Source of the DNA: Neurospora intermedia
Lineage: Eukaryota; Ascomycota; Sordariomycetes; Sordariales; Sordariaceae
Direction of reading: 5' to 3'
Length of the DNA stretch: 64,000 nucleotides
Assembly (NCBI GenBank): GCA_037102815.1
Contig: BTPP01000005.1
Span: 1,488,001 to 1,552,000, forward strand
Part shown: positions 48,101 to 60,436 of the stretch, in pieces
Layout of the letters: each line of letters opens with the position of its first letter
How positions within the stretch are numbered: the stretch's first letter is position 1
Notes under the pieces: generated by a model
The model's database searches: none
The model's input: only the letters and a program-made list of their open reading frames with translations
Told to the model about the DNA's origin: nothing
Position numbers and translations under genes: made by a program

Positions 48101-50464
48101 CGGTTCGGCCATGGCTGCCGATAGCCATTCCATGAAACGCCCGCCGGGTCCTCAGGCAAACTTCTTCTACTACCCGTCGGGCTTCCCAGCCCTTTTCCAG
48201 AGGCTATAATCGGAGACTCGGCGGCACGTCCTCTGTAACATCTAAACACCTAGCCGAAAAGGCTGTGTCGCAGATTGAAGACCTGTCATGTCTGTGCAAC
48301 CATTCTAGCTGCTGATTGCCTTCCACACTTAGATACATAGAAGCCTATGAGAGAGAAACAAGACTTGTTCCAGCTTCCACAATACAGGCCACACATGCAG
48401 CCGAAATAGATGATGTATGGATGCTGGCGGAATTGCCCAGGTCTTCGCCCAAAGCCCAAAGGCTTCTGTCTGCTTCGCTCAAGAGCAATCCCAAGACAAT
48501 CGGATGCAACCTCAACATTTTCTGGAATTCATCGACCGGCAACCGGAGTACACTGGGCTGCCCATTAAGGTGGTTAAGGCTCGTGATGTTCTGCTTTGTG
48601 GGGATGGGAAATGGATATATCTTGGCCCCATGTAAGTTCAGGAACAGGTGTATCGGCTGAAGAAACCTGGTCGCCGTCCACCATCTACTGAGATGTACCC
48701 CGTCTTTTCAGATCTCTCTCAAAGTGCAGTACATTGATCCTCGTCAAGGGCAAGCATCGAGATCGATCGGTCCGCTTGACTCGCCAAACCAAACAATTCC
48801 CCTCCCTTCTAGGTTACGTCTCTCAGGAACACACGTAACCCGGACCGCAGTCACTTCATACTGTACTTGAGAACAACGGTAAGGCACAAAGCAGACACAG
48901 ATGATGTTATGTACCTGAAAGATTGCCGACCGATACACGATCATCAAACTCCTGAGGCGTACACATCAGAGCAAACACAGATCTCTCAACTGCGTTTACC
49001 ATCCCATCTTTTTTCAACGGTTCTTCATTCAGCCTGCTTCCGTACATGCCTAGCACAACTACTTCTCTTCGGCACCACCACAGTATCAAGGCTTGCTTCC
49101 TTACCCCAGCTGCTCCCGTATCACAAAACCCCCTCATCGGTTACCCAAGCTAGGACCCCTTAACCGTTAAACGTTTTCACTCGGGAACAACGGGCGGAAG
49201 AGATAGAAGGGTGAAACAAAAAAATGTTACGATACACAAGCAGGTCTTGGAGCAGAAGAAAAGGTACTGCATCCTTTTTTTTTCTCCCTGCTTAACATCG
49301 GTACAGGAGAAGTACTTTCTGTAAGTGGGCACAAAAACATGTTTTCTCCAAGCAACAACTACAACAGTTGTGCTATCATTGCCTTATATGGGCCCTACAG
49401 TAGCAACATAATATAAAAGCAGAAAAAAGAACGGAAAATACCAAAGAATACTTCAACATCAAAGCCCATCAATATCATCATCGCTATCATTATTACTATC
49501 ATGTTTCGGGAACGAATAGTCTGCATATGGGGAAAAAGGCGACAAAGTACATTACACACATAAAAGTAAATATAGCATGAATAAGCAAGCTTAAGATCGA
49601 CGTCCTATAATGTTGTCTCATCACATCCAAAGCAAATTGCTAATACATACCCGCCGGTGAGCCCGAGCTCACCCTCGTCTTGGTTCGTGTGTCCGTTACT
49701 TTGTGTGTCCTTTCGAAGATGGGATGAAAAATAAATCAATAATTTGATTTCTCAGAAACCATGATCAGCCAAAGTTAGTTTGAGGCGGAAACCAGCTGTT
49801 TTTTCATGCATGTTTGTCCATGCCAATCATCTACCCATCATTTGGACATTACATTATAACAACATCAAGCATCTATGACCCCCGCCCTCTTACCACCTTC
49901 ATGATCAAGTCTCGAAAAACAAGAAATCTCGTTTAGAGCTTGATGACTGGGAATGAAAGATAACATAAACCCCAGCAACATGACAGAGTCTAGTCTAGAA
50001 CTACCTAGGAATTTCAGGGTCTCGGGGTCTCGGGGTCTCCCCTCCCGGTGTCTCTCCTTCTTCACCGCAAGATCACAAAATCAACTTCACCTTACAGGCT
50101 TACACCTTTCATGTCATGTGTCATGTCACGTAAGTCATCGTACCCGTCCTACCGTCGAGCTAATAATACGGAAATTGTTCCCATTAACCCCCACCCCCCT
50201 TCCTCACACCCTTTTTTTGTTGTTATCCCATGCAGCAAGGGAGTGAGCATTCTTAGGGACGTTGGCATTTACGTGAGGTTCTATCAAGTTTAAGGCTATA
50301 CATAGTCCCGTTGCCTTATTCCATGATTACAACTCCAGATATGTTTCCAAGCATAAAACGAACTACATCGGAAGAAAGAGAGTCAAATTATAAAAAAAAA
50401 GGCTGAGGCTGATGCTACTGAGCGGGCATGGCTGGCTTTGACACTTCATGTTTGCCCACTGACA

Positions 50465-50483
50465 GGGGGGGGGGGGGGGGGGG
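50465..50483 (+). repeat. Poly-G tract, 19 nt
   Basis: An uninterrupted run of 19 G. Confidence 0.95.
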
Positions 50484-51557
50484 TTTCTGCTTCATTCGTA
50501 TCTTGCATCAGTCAGACTTGATACATTTTCTCCCTTAAGCCTCTGAAACCTCGGTAATCAGCAGGCATTTCACCTCACGGCCTACTTAGCTCGGCTGTTT
50601 CGTATGTACCTAGTAATTGCGTTGGTGACACTCATGAGAAATCAAAAGCGGTCAAAAAGTGCAAGTACACAATAACTCAATAATACACTTTTCTTACATG
50701 CGTAAATATCATTGTTTATGTACCCAGAACGCAAGGAGAGATGTGTCTGATTGGCGAACATACAATAATCTGTGTGGTTTGACTTGATTTGACGAGGTAC
50801 ACTAAACTTCTCGGACATCGATAAGCGCGTGTTGGTTTCAAGTTGAGAATCCCGCCCCTGGAGCCCTGGAATGCGAGACCCCGACGAAAAGGCTGAGAGC
50901 TCGTTATTTTGTATCTTGATTCTTCTCTGTCGGTTGCATAGTCATGATTTCTTGACGTGTAATTGGAATTGGAATGTGAGAGAAGTGGAACTGTATACTG
51001 AGTAGATGCATCTTGCGACGCGGAAACTAGCTGATCTTTTGGTGTTAGAGGTAAAAAAAAAAAAAATGTTGTTTGGCGTCTGTGAAAAAGATAACTTCGT
51101 TCACATGGCCTCTGGAAGCATTGAAATTTTTCATAAATAAAAGTGTTTGACATAGAACTACGACGGCAGAAAGTGACCAGAGAGACACAAACTCTTCACC
51201 TGTTCACCGTAAGGGAGATAGATCATACACTCGGTCGATAGCACCTACAGGCCATTTACTGATGCTATTGGTTAGTAGCACACTTCCCGTCGTACGTTGA
51301 TAAAACAAGCAACGCTAGAACAGACGTAGACAGGCAATCTGCATAGCACTCATCATCAGTCTTTTCTCCTTTCCCTCTACAGCAGCAACCTGTTCATGGT
51401 GGGACAAGAAAGGATCTGTAATCGATGCAAATAGCTCGACGGGAAAGGCTAGCAGTAGTCTCTACACTATATCTCAAACACCACACCCACCACACCATCA
51501 TCCCGCGGTCTGTCTCACTCACTCAGCCAGCCAGCCAGCCAACTGCCGCTATCACTA

Positions 51558-52990
51558 TCATCGAGGCTTGACATGCTTAGTGCCCAGTTTCAACGTTAAC
51601 AACGACCCCCTATTACCCATCTCCGTCCTCCACGCCAGCGCCATGACTCCAAAATCTATTCTTCCATTCTTCTCTTCGACCTCAACCGCCTCTCCTTCTT
51701 CGCCTTGTTCATCTCCGTCTCCTCCTCCACCCTTCTCCTCGATAATGAAGCACAGCTGCTCCGACTCCCCCGGTTGCAAGAACGGTCGTCTAGGAGGACC
51801 TTGACTTTGATCCTGACTTTGCTGAGATGTCCCTTCCCCGGTCGTTGTTGATTCTCCCTGACCTACCCCTACCCCTATCCCCGCCCAATTACAATCCCTC
51901 CACTTCAACCCCCTCTGCACCTCTGCCAGCTGGGCCTTCTCCAGAAGTATCGCATCCTCGGAGCAATTTTCCAGCTGTGCTTCCAGCACCCATCTCCTCC
52001 TCCTCTTTCCATTCCCTGCTTTAACAGGCGGCAAAGAAGGCAAAGGACCGGCTTTCGTCCTCACAATCAGCGACGGCTTGCAGATGAACTGGTACATCTT
52101 CCGAAACGCCCTCGTGCGCCCGCTGGTCTCCGTAGCCTCGTAGTACGATACCGTGACGCCCAGGACGTGGGTTCCTTCCTCTTTGAGACCGAAGTTGAGG
52201 ATCTTTTGGAGGGTGGTGCTGGGTGGAAGGAGGTCGAGGGTTGCTACTGTTTCTGTTTCTGTCTTTGCCTCTGTTGTATTATTACTGTCTTCGCTCCCGA
52301 TGGCGTTACTGCCGGTGATGACGTTGTCGTTGTCCGCGTTCGCTGTTGATGACCCTGACCCGGCGTTATCATCTCCTGCCGTATCACCCAGAACTAGTTT
52401 CGTCGTTTGCCCTGAAGGGGTCTGCATCTCGGCTTCGATCTTGACGTCGCGGATCGTCTTCTTCACGCTGGTGCCGCCCTCTCCGATTGGCGGAGCATTG
52501 TGGTTTGCGCATAGGGTGCAGCTGAATGTCTCGCCTACGTAGGCAGACCCGAACGAGGGTGGGAGGTTGACAATGGGAGAGAGGATGAAGGGCTCGGTGT
52601 TGTAGTATCCATCTCTTGTCCTTTCGCCACCTGCGCCTTCAGCTTCGTGGGCATCTTCTCTATGCTTCTTGATCGGACCGAGCGGGCTATACGCGAGCGA
52701 TGCTGGTAGGGGTGGTAAATGGCGTTGTGGAAGGGCTGCGGGCGAGGTGCCGGCAACGGGAGAGGTCAAGGACGGCGGAATCACTGGAGGATGAAGTGGA
52801 AATTGCGGCACCAGCGAGGGTCGGGATAATCTTCAAGTTGAAGATCGAATGGATTAGCTACTCAAATTGAAGAGATGTAGAAATGATGCGACGGTATCAG
52901 ATCGTCGGGCGACTAAACCTACCTCAACACCTTGAGCGACACTGAATGCGGCTCCTTGACCTCATGCGAAGGGAACCGTTGGTGGTTCAT
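51558..52990 (-). CDS. TRAPP complex subunit 13-like protein (TRAPPC13)
   Basis: Tethering-complex subunit of the secretory/autophagy pathway. Two exons (52990-52923, 52830-51558) give 446 residues. The core follows the TRAPPC13 (former DUF974) pattern: ILSPIVNLPPSFGSAYVGETFSCTLCANH, then KIEAEMQTPSGQTTKL, KEEGTHVLGVTVSYYEATE with FRKMYQFICKPSL, and WVLEAQLENCSEDAILLEKAQL. Two low-complexity insertions distinguish it from animal forms: an Asn/Asp/Thr-rich one before ATLDLLPP and a Gln/Gly-rich one before the C-terminal strands. A Pro-rich stretch lies near the N-terminus. Exon 1 begins at the first ATG (MNHQRFPSHEVKEPHSVSLKVLR), which also matches the family start. Confidence 0.85.
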
Positions 52991-54148
52991 CCTCTATTCA
53001 GTAACGACAGGTAATGACGCCCTTGGAAATGACTTTTGGCTGTCTGGACAAACGGTATCTTGCAATATCTTGAAATAATTTAGGAGAGTTGAAGTCTAGG
53101 ACTTCCGCTTGAGCCCCGTTTGGGAAACGTGAATGAACGTAATGCCAAGCCGAAGCCAAGTGTACGTAGTGTTGTACTACACTACGTACGGGCAACTTGA
53201 AGTGTGGGCCACACAGGAGCTTGGGTGGAGACTGGCACGCGGGCAGCAGGGAGACATCACTTTGAGATTCAGGGGTATTTGCTTTACTGAACACCCGTTC
53301 CTGAAAGCCTTCTGTGGATAGGTACCTCTTCCTACCTCTAGTGTACCATCGTATCATCTTGAAGCTATTGATGTTATTGCCAGCAAGCACAAGGTCCGTT
53401 CACAATGGCGGCAATTCGACCAGTGGTCTAAAATAACATGTATTCTCTGGTTCTCCTATTTTTCTTCTTGTGTGATGACTATTCCTGCTAGAGCTTTGCT
53501 ACCCCTTTTTGACTGTAGACATTTGCGTGAAGAGAACCTAAGAAGCTTTGATAAAGAGATATTGAAGCGCAAGCATGGATATGAAAGCCCGACCGAGTGT
53601 ACCAACAAGGTCGGGGGATGTTGACTGTGCACATCGTTTTAGTAAACGAATCAAACATCTACCTACCTGCTCAAGCGCCCGGCTCAGACTCTTCGCTACT
53701 TCTGGACCTAGACTTCAATAACAGCAGCATCTCTAAAGCCAACAAGTCCTACCATGCGCTCATAACATACCGAAAAGAGAGAAACCTGTGCAGCATTGTT
53801 GGCAAAACGTCACAGAAAAATAAAGCGTTTGTAGACGTCTTACATTGCCTCCCCTATCCACATCACTCATCGGGGACTGCGTCGCTATTGTAATGAGTCA
53901 GTGTGCCACCACTTCGTCATGTTTTATAAGATTAATCGGCCCTCGTCTGGGCAGCAGCCTAGTGTGATGAGATAATCCTGAACAATGGAAAACAATCTTT
54001 ACCCTTGGCTTAAGCCAATTTCTTTTTTATCTTCTTTGGAATTCGTATCCCTGCCGAAGCATCAGCTGTAAGAGAATGTAAGGCTAACCACTAAGCCTAA
54101 GCACTCGCTGGCTTTCTAAGCTGCTAATGTCGTCGAACGTGCCATTTT
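52991..54148. other. Intergenic region between TRAPPC13 and the KH-domain gene
   Basis: About 1.2 kb with no gene, RNA or notable repeat. A TGAGTCA heptamer at 53894-53900 is far from any amino-acid gene and probably irrelevant. Confidence 0.45.
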
Positions 54149-56239
54149 CAGAGGCCAGGGGGCGGGGGGACCTAGAAGACGGTTAGTTCAAGTGTTTAAT
54201 AGTCATGACATGGGGCTTCACATACCGCGCTATAGCCACCAGACATTCCGGGAGGAGCGCCGGGCGGAGGTGGGGGAGGGGCAGCAGACGATGGGGGAGG
54301 AGGCGGAGGGGGGGCTGCTTCAGTAGGAGGCGGAGGTGGAGGAGATGCCGAAGCACCGGGGGCACCGGGGACACCAGTAGCCGCAGCAGCAGGAGTTACC
54401 TGTCCAGCCTGAGCGGCATACCATTGTTGATACAGTTGGACGTAGCTATTGAAACCATTAGCTAGCTATCACTAATGGAATCGGACTTCACTTACGCTTG
54501 ATAGCCACCATATGCGGCGTATGGGTCAGCCGCACCAGCTGCAGCATAAGGGTCAGTAGCGGCAGCGCCGCCGTAGTATTGGGCATATTGGGCAGCATAA
54601 TCCGTCGTGGCCGCTGCAGGAGCCGTGGGAGTAGGGGGCGCGATCGAAGGGCCACCACCAGGAGCAGGCGAGTTGGTGTAGCTGCTGTGATGGCTGTTGT
54701 CGTGGTGCCCGCCATGATGGTGATCTCTGTGGTTGTTGTTGTTGCTGTTGTTGTTGTAGCCCCGCCCATGGTAAGAGTCGCCACCTCTGGGCTCCCGCTC
54801 CCGATCACGGTAATCCCTAGGACCGTTGTACTGGCGGGGCGGACGACTCTTGAACTCTTCATACTGTTGTTTGACGTTCTCCATCAGATCCTCGCAAAGC
54901 TCCTTGGCTTTCTCTACCATCTTAGGATCGGGCCCAGCGACATGCAAATACATGTCATCGTCGCTCTCGCGGCCTGTTGATGCCTCGATGTAACCGGAGC
55001 CACGGCCCTTGATTTGGACTCGGCAGCCAGTCTCCTGCTGGATATGCTTGACGTAAGCGCCACCATGACCAACCACCTGGGCGCGGAGGTTGAATCCTGG
55101 GACGGGTTCAAGATTGATGGGGATTCTCTCTTCCGGCCATTTGCGCTTGTAGACACGTTAGCCCCAGTTGAACATAGCTGAGGGGACTTTGGACTTACAC
55201 GACCGTATTCATCACGTTCGACCTGTTCCTGGTCCCTGCGGCGGAAACGACGTTCGTCAACGAGTTGGGGAAGTTCCTGTTTCATCATTTCTTCGATTTT
55301 GGCAACGGCCTTTTCCAAACCTTCCTTGGTTGTGCTCGTGACATGCAAATACAGCGGAGGGTTCTGAAGTCAAATGCGTCAGCAACGAGAACTTGTAGAC
55401 CAGTCTCGAGAAGTAATCACATACCGCAGGTGTCGCCATGCTCTTGTCGGGATAGTAGCTACCGCGAGTGGTGACATCTTGAACAGAAAGCGGTCAATGA
55501 GCAGTTCTCCAAACTTATCGTACATAGAGGCGAGGCATACCGGCACCAGTCTCATCTTTGATCTATATTCAAGCAGCCAAGGTCAGCAGTTGCAATGTGG
55601 ATGGCCCTGTGCGAGCTACCGTGCCTCCTATAAGCAAGAGTATCTCGCACAAGATTGTACAGCATTAACGGAGACGCTAACAAGACAGATGCGGTCTCAC
55701 GAATGCTGACAGTCGATCAGTGGGTTAACCAAGGAGTAATTACCATTTTCTGGGTCGAACCCTTTGTCAAGAGATATCTGTTACGGAGATCGTTGACCTC
55801 GATATCCTTGATGAAGTCTCCATCGGAAATGTACATCTCGCCATTGATATTCGCGGGGACGCTGCCCTCTCTGGTACCGGCAGATCGAACGGGTGGGACA
55901 TCGACGTGTTGGATTCCTTTACGAGCCTGAAGCTGGGCTTGAATACGGGCGGCGGCGGCAGCTACAAGGCGGTCAGCGACAATTGATATAACAGGCCTCT
56001 ATATCGCGAGCTAAATGCATACCAGCGGCGGCAGCAGGGTCAACTGCTGGCTTTGTGGAATCGGGAGTCGCGCTATCACGGGGTTTGGAAAGAGGGCTGC
56101 GGTCGCGATCCCGGCCGGAGTCCGACTTCCTCGCGGGAGGAGAACGAGACCGGCGGTCGAAGCGTGATACTCTTTTAGGTTCAGGCTCGGTCTGATCAAA
56201 GCGAGAGCGCTTCGCGCTCCGACGTTCTGCGTCGTCCAT
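54149..56239 (-). CDS. KH-domain RNA-binding protein, KHDC4/BLOM7/RIK-like
   Basis: Likely nuclear RNA-binding protein of the splicing-associated KHDC4/RIK family. Eight exons (56239-56023, 55961-55744, 55562-55541, 55477-55425, 55363-55199, 55145-54496, 54445-54226, 54172-54149) give 522 residues, all in frame. The N-terminus is Arg/Asp/Ser-rich with a basic nuclear-signal-like stretch. The first KH-like part has EVNDLRNRYLLTKGSTQKMIKDETGADVTTRG and then PLYLHVTS; the second has NLRAQVVGHGGAYVKHIQQETGCRVQIKGRGSGYIE, with a GxxG-type loop, and DMYLHVAGPDPKMVEKAKELCEDL. The tail is His/Asn-rich, then Ala/Tyr-rich and ends in polyproline and PPPPGL. Exons 3 (22 nt) and 8 (24 nt) are very short. 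Function in splicing is inferred from the family. Confidence 0.88.
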
Positions 56240-57508
56240 ATTCGGAGCGATTCGGGCGGGTGCCGGGTTGGGTTGTTAAATGTGTCGGATGGGCTGCTGA
56301 TGGAGGCGTGGTGTGTCGCGCCCAGGAATATAAACGATCAGTGGATGCCTGGTAAGAATTGTTGAACTCTGAACTTTACAAAGACGAAAAAGAAAACGGG
56401 CCGCATGTGTTGAAGACCACTAGTTGGAGTTGGACCGTGACCTTTGAAGACACCAGCCGGCAGTGCATGACATTTGAGCCTGTCCCGTCAAAGGGAAAGG
56501 GTTGGCTGTGGAGACTTGTAAAAACCCACGAGGCTGTAAGACGTGGAGCATCGGGCGCGCCGTCAGGTTCGTCTGTGATTGGCTCTTTGGACCCAAAATA
56601 CTGTGGATCGTTTCCGGTTTGGTGGTTTGGGCTCTCGATCTCAGGACCGCATTGCAGAAGTGGAAGCGGCAGGTTAAGTATCGCCGGGCCATGAAGGTGC
56701 ACGGCGCCCAGCCCGGTAGAAATTCCGGGAAAGTAGTAAGTACCCGACGATTGAAGCTCAGGGCAGACTGCCAGTTGGACGACGGATCTTTCAGACGGGA
56801 CGTTGAGCAACACCGAGTTTGGTGTCTGCGGTCCGGTTGCGACTTTTACGCTTTTTCATCTGATTACAATGGTCAAATCATGACGTATTAGGCCAACATG
56901 GCTAAGATAATTTTCTGAGTGTCCCATTCATTGTCTTTCATTCTTCTGAGTGTCCAGCCGATTGTGTCAAGCTACGCTACAATGCCGATAAGCTACCTAG
57001 GTTGAACAAGAAACGGCACCACAATGAAGCTTCAACTGCCACGACGGGACTGGAGGCCCGGGCGGGCTTCGGCAGGCAGACAGGCAAATTTGCGACACTA
57101 CCATTCGGCAACCCGAGCTTGGGACTATGTAGCTGGGGCTCCTCTATTTTACATTGGTCGATCCATGTCGGCCTCCACAATCGGCGGTCACATCGGTCAC
57201 ATCGCCAGTGCATCCCGCTAGCAACGAGGGCCTGGAGCCACGTCTAGAGCCCTGTGTTAATCACTGATCCTCCATCGAGCTCCGATGTTCGGGTGAGTCA
57301 CTAGCGGCTGGTGAAAACATATCCAGTGGGTTTTGATCCATCCATTTCCTGACCTCGTCGCTATCTCGTGCCTCCATTTATCTGTACATACCTCCCCCCT
57401 CCTAGCTCACCACCACCGTAGCATACGTACTCGTCGGCTCCGGATCGATTTGCACGAGGGGCAGTGAAGCAAACTTTACTCTCTCTATACATCATACTCG
57501 CGACGACC
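56240..57508. promoter_or_regulatory. Shared upstream region of the KH gene (-) and acetolactate synthase small-subunit gene (+)
   Basis: A 1.27-kb gap between divergent genes. It holds a TGAGTCA element, listed separately. Small ORFs on both strands have no domains. Confidence 0.5.
57294..57300 (+). promoter_or_regulatory. Putative CPC-1/Gcn4-type site (TGAGTCA)
   Basis: Matches the bZIP consensus TGASTCA, 209 bp upstream of the ATG of the acetolactate synthase small subunit. Amino-acid biosynthetic genes of Neurospora are known targets of CPC-1. Confidence 0.55.
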
Positions 57509-58567
57509 ATGGCGTCTCGCGGCCTCGTGATGTCCGCGCCACTGCGCCGGATATCGGCGAAGGCAAGGGATGCCGCTCCCGTCGCCCGGCAGTCTCTTCC
57601 GGCGGCCATTGGCGTCCGGTACAGCTCCCACAGCAGCTCGACCTCTGCCATTGCCTACAAGGCCATCCGCCGCCGCCATGCGCCTCTCCCCGCTGCCGAC
57701 GCTCCTCCTGCCTGGTCGTCCGCCCAGGCCGCCGTTTCCAACATCCTCTACGAGACGCCCTCCCCCTCGCTCGCCCCTCCCAAGCGTCACATCCTGAACT
57801 GCTTGGTTCAGAACGAGCCTGGTGTGCTTTCGCGCGTCTCGGGTATCTTGGCTGCCAGAGGCTTCAACATCGACTCGCTCGTTGTTTGCAACACCGAGGT
57901 TGATGATCTCTCCCGCATGACCATTGTCCTGACCGGTCAGGACGGTGTTGTTGAGCAGGCGCGCAGGCAGTTGGAGGACTTGGTCCCTGTCTGGGCCGTT
58001 CTCGACTACAGCAAGGCCGCTCTCGTGCAGAGAGAGTTGCTCTTGGCCAAGATCAACATTCTCGGCCCCGAGTACTTTGAGGAACTTCTCGCTCACCACC
58101 GCGAGATCACCGCCGAGGCCACCGAGGGCGAATCTGGCAAGCTCGAGAACGGCGGCGAGCACAGCCTGGAGGAGACTGCCAAGGACTTCCACCCCAGCCG
58201 CTTGGTAGCCAGCGAGGCGTTGAGGCACAAGCATGAGCATCTCAAGAGCATCACATACTTCACCCACCAGTTCGGCGGCAAGGTATTGGATATTAGCACT
58301 AACAGCTGCATCGTCGAAGTGTAAGTTTGATTCACCCTTTGGTCTCGCGCCCCTGTCAAGCTTACCTACTAACCACTCTTCCACAGCTCCGCGAAGCCCG
58401 TCAGAATCGACTCTTTCCTCAAGCTCATTGCCCCCTTCGGCATTCTTGAGTCCGCCCGTACTGGTCTCATGGCCCTGCCCCGCTCTCCTCTCTACGAGCA
58501 CGGCGAGGAGACCCATGTGAAGGAGGCCGATGACGTTGTTGATGCTAGCCAGCTTCCCCCTGGTTAA
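57509..58567 (+). CDS. ilv6: Acetolactate synthase regulatory (small) subunit, mitochondrial (Ilv6-like)
   Basis: Regulatory subunit that confers valine feedback on the catalytic acetolactate synthase in branched-chain amino-acid synthesis. Two exons (57509-58320, 58387-58567) give 330 residues. The N-terminus is Arg/Ser/Ala-rich without acidic residues (mitochondrial presequence). The ACT domain starts near residue 93 (HILNCLVQNEPGVLSRVSGILAARGFNIDSLVV), followed by ELLLAKINILGP, an acidic linker, and the C-terminal domain with HFGGKVLDIS-type sequence (QFGGKVLDISTNSCIVEV) and LIAPFGILESARTGLMALPRSP. The intron splits the codon between VEV and SAKP. Convergent with arg-12. Confidence 0.95.
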
Positions 58568-59037
58568 ACAAGGGATGGTGTGTGCAAAAGGAAAGGGAAA
58601 AAATGGGAAAGGATTTACCCAGGAGTTGTGGATCGGATTGGTCAATTGGTCCTCTTATTTTCGCACTTTGCAGAATTGTCTCCATGTGCCTCGTCTATTC
58701 TAATAGCTGCAGCGGCGTTACAAGAAACACATGAAAAGTAGTTGATCAGCCTATTCTGCAGCATCTCGAAAAATCTGTCATCATTTTATGCCGTTTCTCT
58801 TTTGTCGTATTACCCGTCTACATAGAATACAGTAAGACGAACCGATGTGAAGGAGGAAGAAAAAAAAGCCAATAACTTTTGTGTGTATCTGAGAATATGG
58901 CTATATTAACCAACCAAATCCCCTTAACCCATGGAATACAACGCCTGCCTTATTGCTGCCATGATATGCTTACGATGTACGAAGAGTGGATGGAACCAAG
59001 ATGCAACCAAAAGAAACCTTGTCATATCGCTTCTTGC
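58568..59037. other. Intergenic region between convergent ilv6 and arg-12
   Basis: About 470 bp of 3' flanks; nothing else recognised. Confidence 0.5.
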
Positions 59038-60304
59038 TCAAAGTATCCTGCCGTTGTTGACGACGAAAGCCTCAAGGGCAGCTAGGTAAAAGCACAAACG
59101 TGATTAGCTCAAGCTTCATCCGGGGCGAAATATAGATTGCTTCACTTACAGACGGCAGCCCAGAGCCTGTTTTCGGCCTCGGGAAAGACCAAGGACTGAG
59201 GACCATAGAAAACCTCGTCATCAACCTCCTCCGGGTGCCTAGGAAGGCAGTGCATGAACTTCCAGCCGGGCTTCGCGCCGCCACGCTTAGCCAGCTCGTT
59301 GGTTATCTGGAAGCCGGCAAACGCCTTGAGACGCCTCTGGGTCTCGGCCTCCTGACCCATGGACACCCAGGTATCGGTAACCAGGATATCAGCGTCCTTG
59401 ACGGCCTCCTCGGGGACCGTGGTCTCGATCAGCTTGCCGGGCTTGGTAACGCCCTCGGCGGCGCTGAGGATGATCTGCTTCATGCGGTCGGGGATGCCGT
59501 AGCCGGCGGGCGAGGCGACGGCGATGTCGACGCCCAGCATGACGCAGGCGGTGGCCATGTCGAAAAGCACGTTGTTAGAGTCGCCGACCCAGGCGACCTT
59601 CATGCCCTCGAGTCCGAGGCTGGCCTCGTGGGCGGGCTTGGTGGCAAAAGCCTCGTGGATGGTTTGGAAGTCGGCAATGGCCTGGAGCGGGTGGAAGTCA
59701 TCGGACAGGGCGTTGATGACAGGTACCGATGAGTCCTTGGCGAGGTCAGCGACGTCGGAGTGAGGACCGACGCGGGCTACCATGCACGAGGTCATGGAGG
59801 AGATGACCTTGGAAGTGTCATAGAGAGACTCGTTGACCTGTGGAAAGTGTCCGTTAGTGATCGAGGTGCTGGTCGTTGCGCATGTATGTGTCTCTTTGAG
59901 GCAGGGGGAGAGACGATGGAGCAGAGACGGTAGTTGACACTTACACCCAGTTGGATGTCATCCTTGCCGAGGAACATGGGGTGGCCGCCCATGAGGGCCA
60001 CAGCGGCCTCGGTCGAGACACGGGTCCTGGTGCTTCGCTTGCTGAACATCATGGCCACGGTCCGTCCCTTAAGCTTGCCGTCCAAAGTGCGGGTTACCTG
60101 ACCGGGGCCAGCAGCGAAGGCGGCCTTGGTGGCCTGCTTGTAAGCAGAAGCATTGAGGACAAGCTTGGAGAATTCGGCAGGGCTAAGCTGGCTGATGGAG
60201 AGAAGATGGCGGGGGGTACTGCTGGCGGCGCTGTTGGACACAGAGCGAGCCTGGATTTGTCCGACCGCGGACTTGATGGTGCGAGTAGTTGCCCGGGACA
60301 TCAT
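59038..60304 (-). CDS. arg-12: Ornithine carbamoyltransferase, mitochondrial precursor
   Basis: Makes citrulline from ornithine and carbamoyl phosphate in the mitochondrial matrix (arginine pathway). Three exons (60304-59945, 59837-59150, 59081-59038) give 363 residues. The N-terminus is Arg/Ser/Thr-rich and free of acids over about 30 residues, as for a matrix signal. Motifs: the carbamoyl-phosphate site SKRSTRTR (Ser91-Arg95), [16 protein letters not shown], the VWVGDSNN-type ornithine loop ([13 protein letters not shown]), and HCLPRHP with catalytic Cys317. The C-terminal exon encodes only [13 protein letters not shown] and is easily missed. The next upstream in-frame codon options are not ATG, so Met at 60304 is the start. 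In Neurospora the gene is known to respond to cross-pathway control. Confidence 0.96.
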
Positions 60305-60429
60305 GATGGCGATGGTGAGGTAAAACGGGTATCTGGTGAGGACAAGGAAAGAGAGAAATGTCAAACGAAGAAAAAGTGCAATGGGGTATCTTAAGAAATG
60401 AGAGATGAGTTGTGAAAGAAGTTGGAAAG

Positions 60430-60436
60430 TGAGTCA
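60430..60436 (+). promoter_or_regulatory. Putative CPC-1 site (TGAGTCA) upstream of arg-12
   Basis: Full TGASTCA match 126 bp upstream of the arg-12 ATG. A partial match, TGACTC, follows at 60526-60531. Confidence 0.6.

Larger units (their letters stand above)
43712..51557. other. 7.8-kb gene-free region upstream of the DENN gene
   Basis: The longest stretch without a supportable gene. It includes many short ORFs without domains (e.g. 43947-44552 minus, 46738-47265 plus, 48316-48660 plus), simple repeats at 44991-45008 (GA), 45083-45107 (CA), 46390-46408 (CGC), 50465-50483 (poly-G) and 51525-51541 (CCAG), and no coherent codon pattern over longer distances. It is probably a long regulatory region and leader of the DENN gene, possibly with unannotated non-coding RNAs. 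Confidence 0.5.

Noticed and set aside
54205-54980. Plus-strand ORFs opposite the KH-gene tail
   Set aside because: Arg/Gly-rich shadows of polyproline and Ala-rich coding sequence.
57485-58645. 386-codon minus-strand ORF opposite ilv6
   Set aside because: Shadow frame; the ACT-domain protein on the plus strand explains the conservation.
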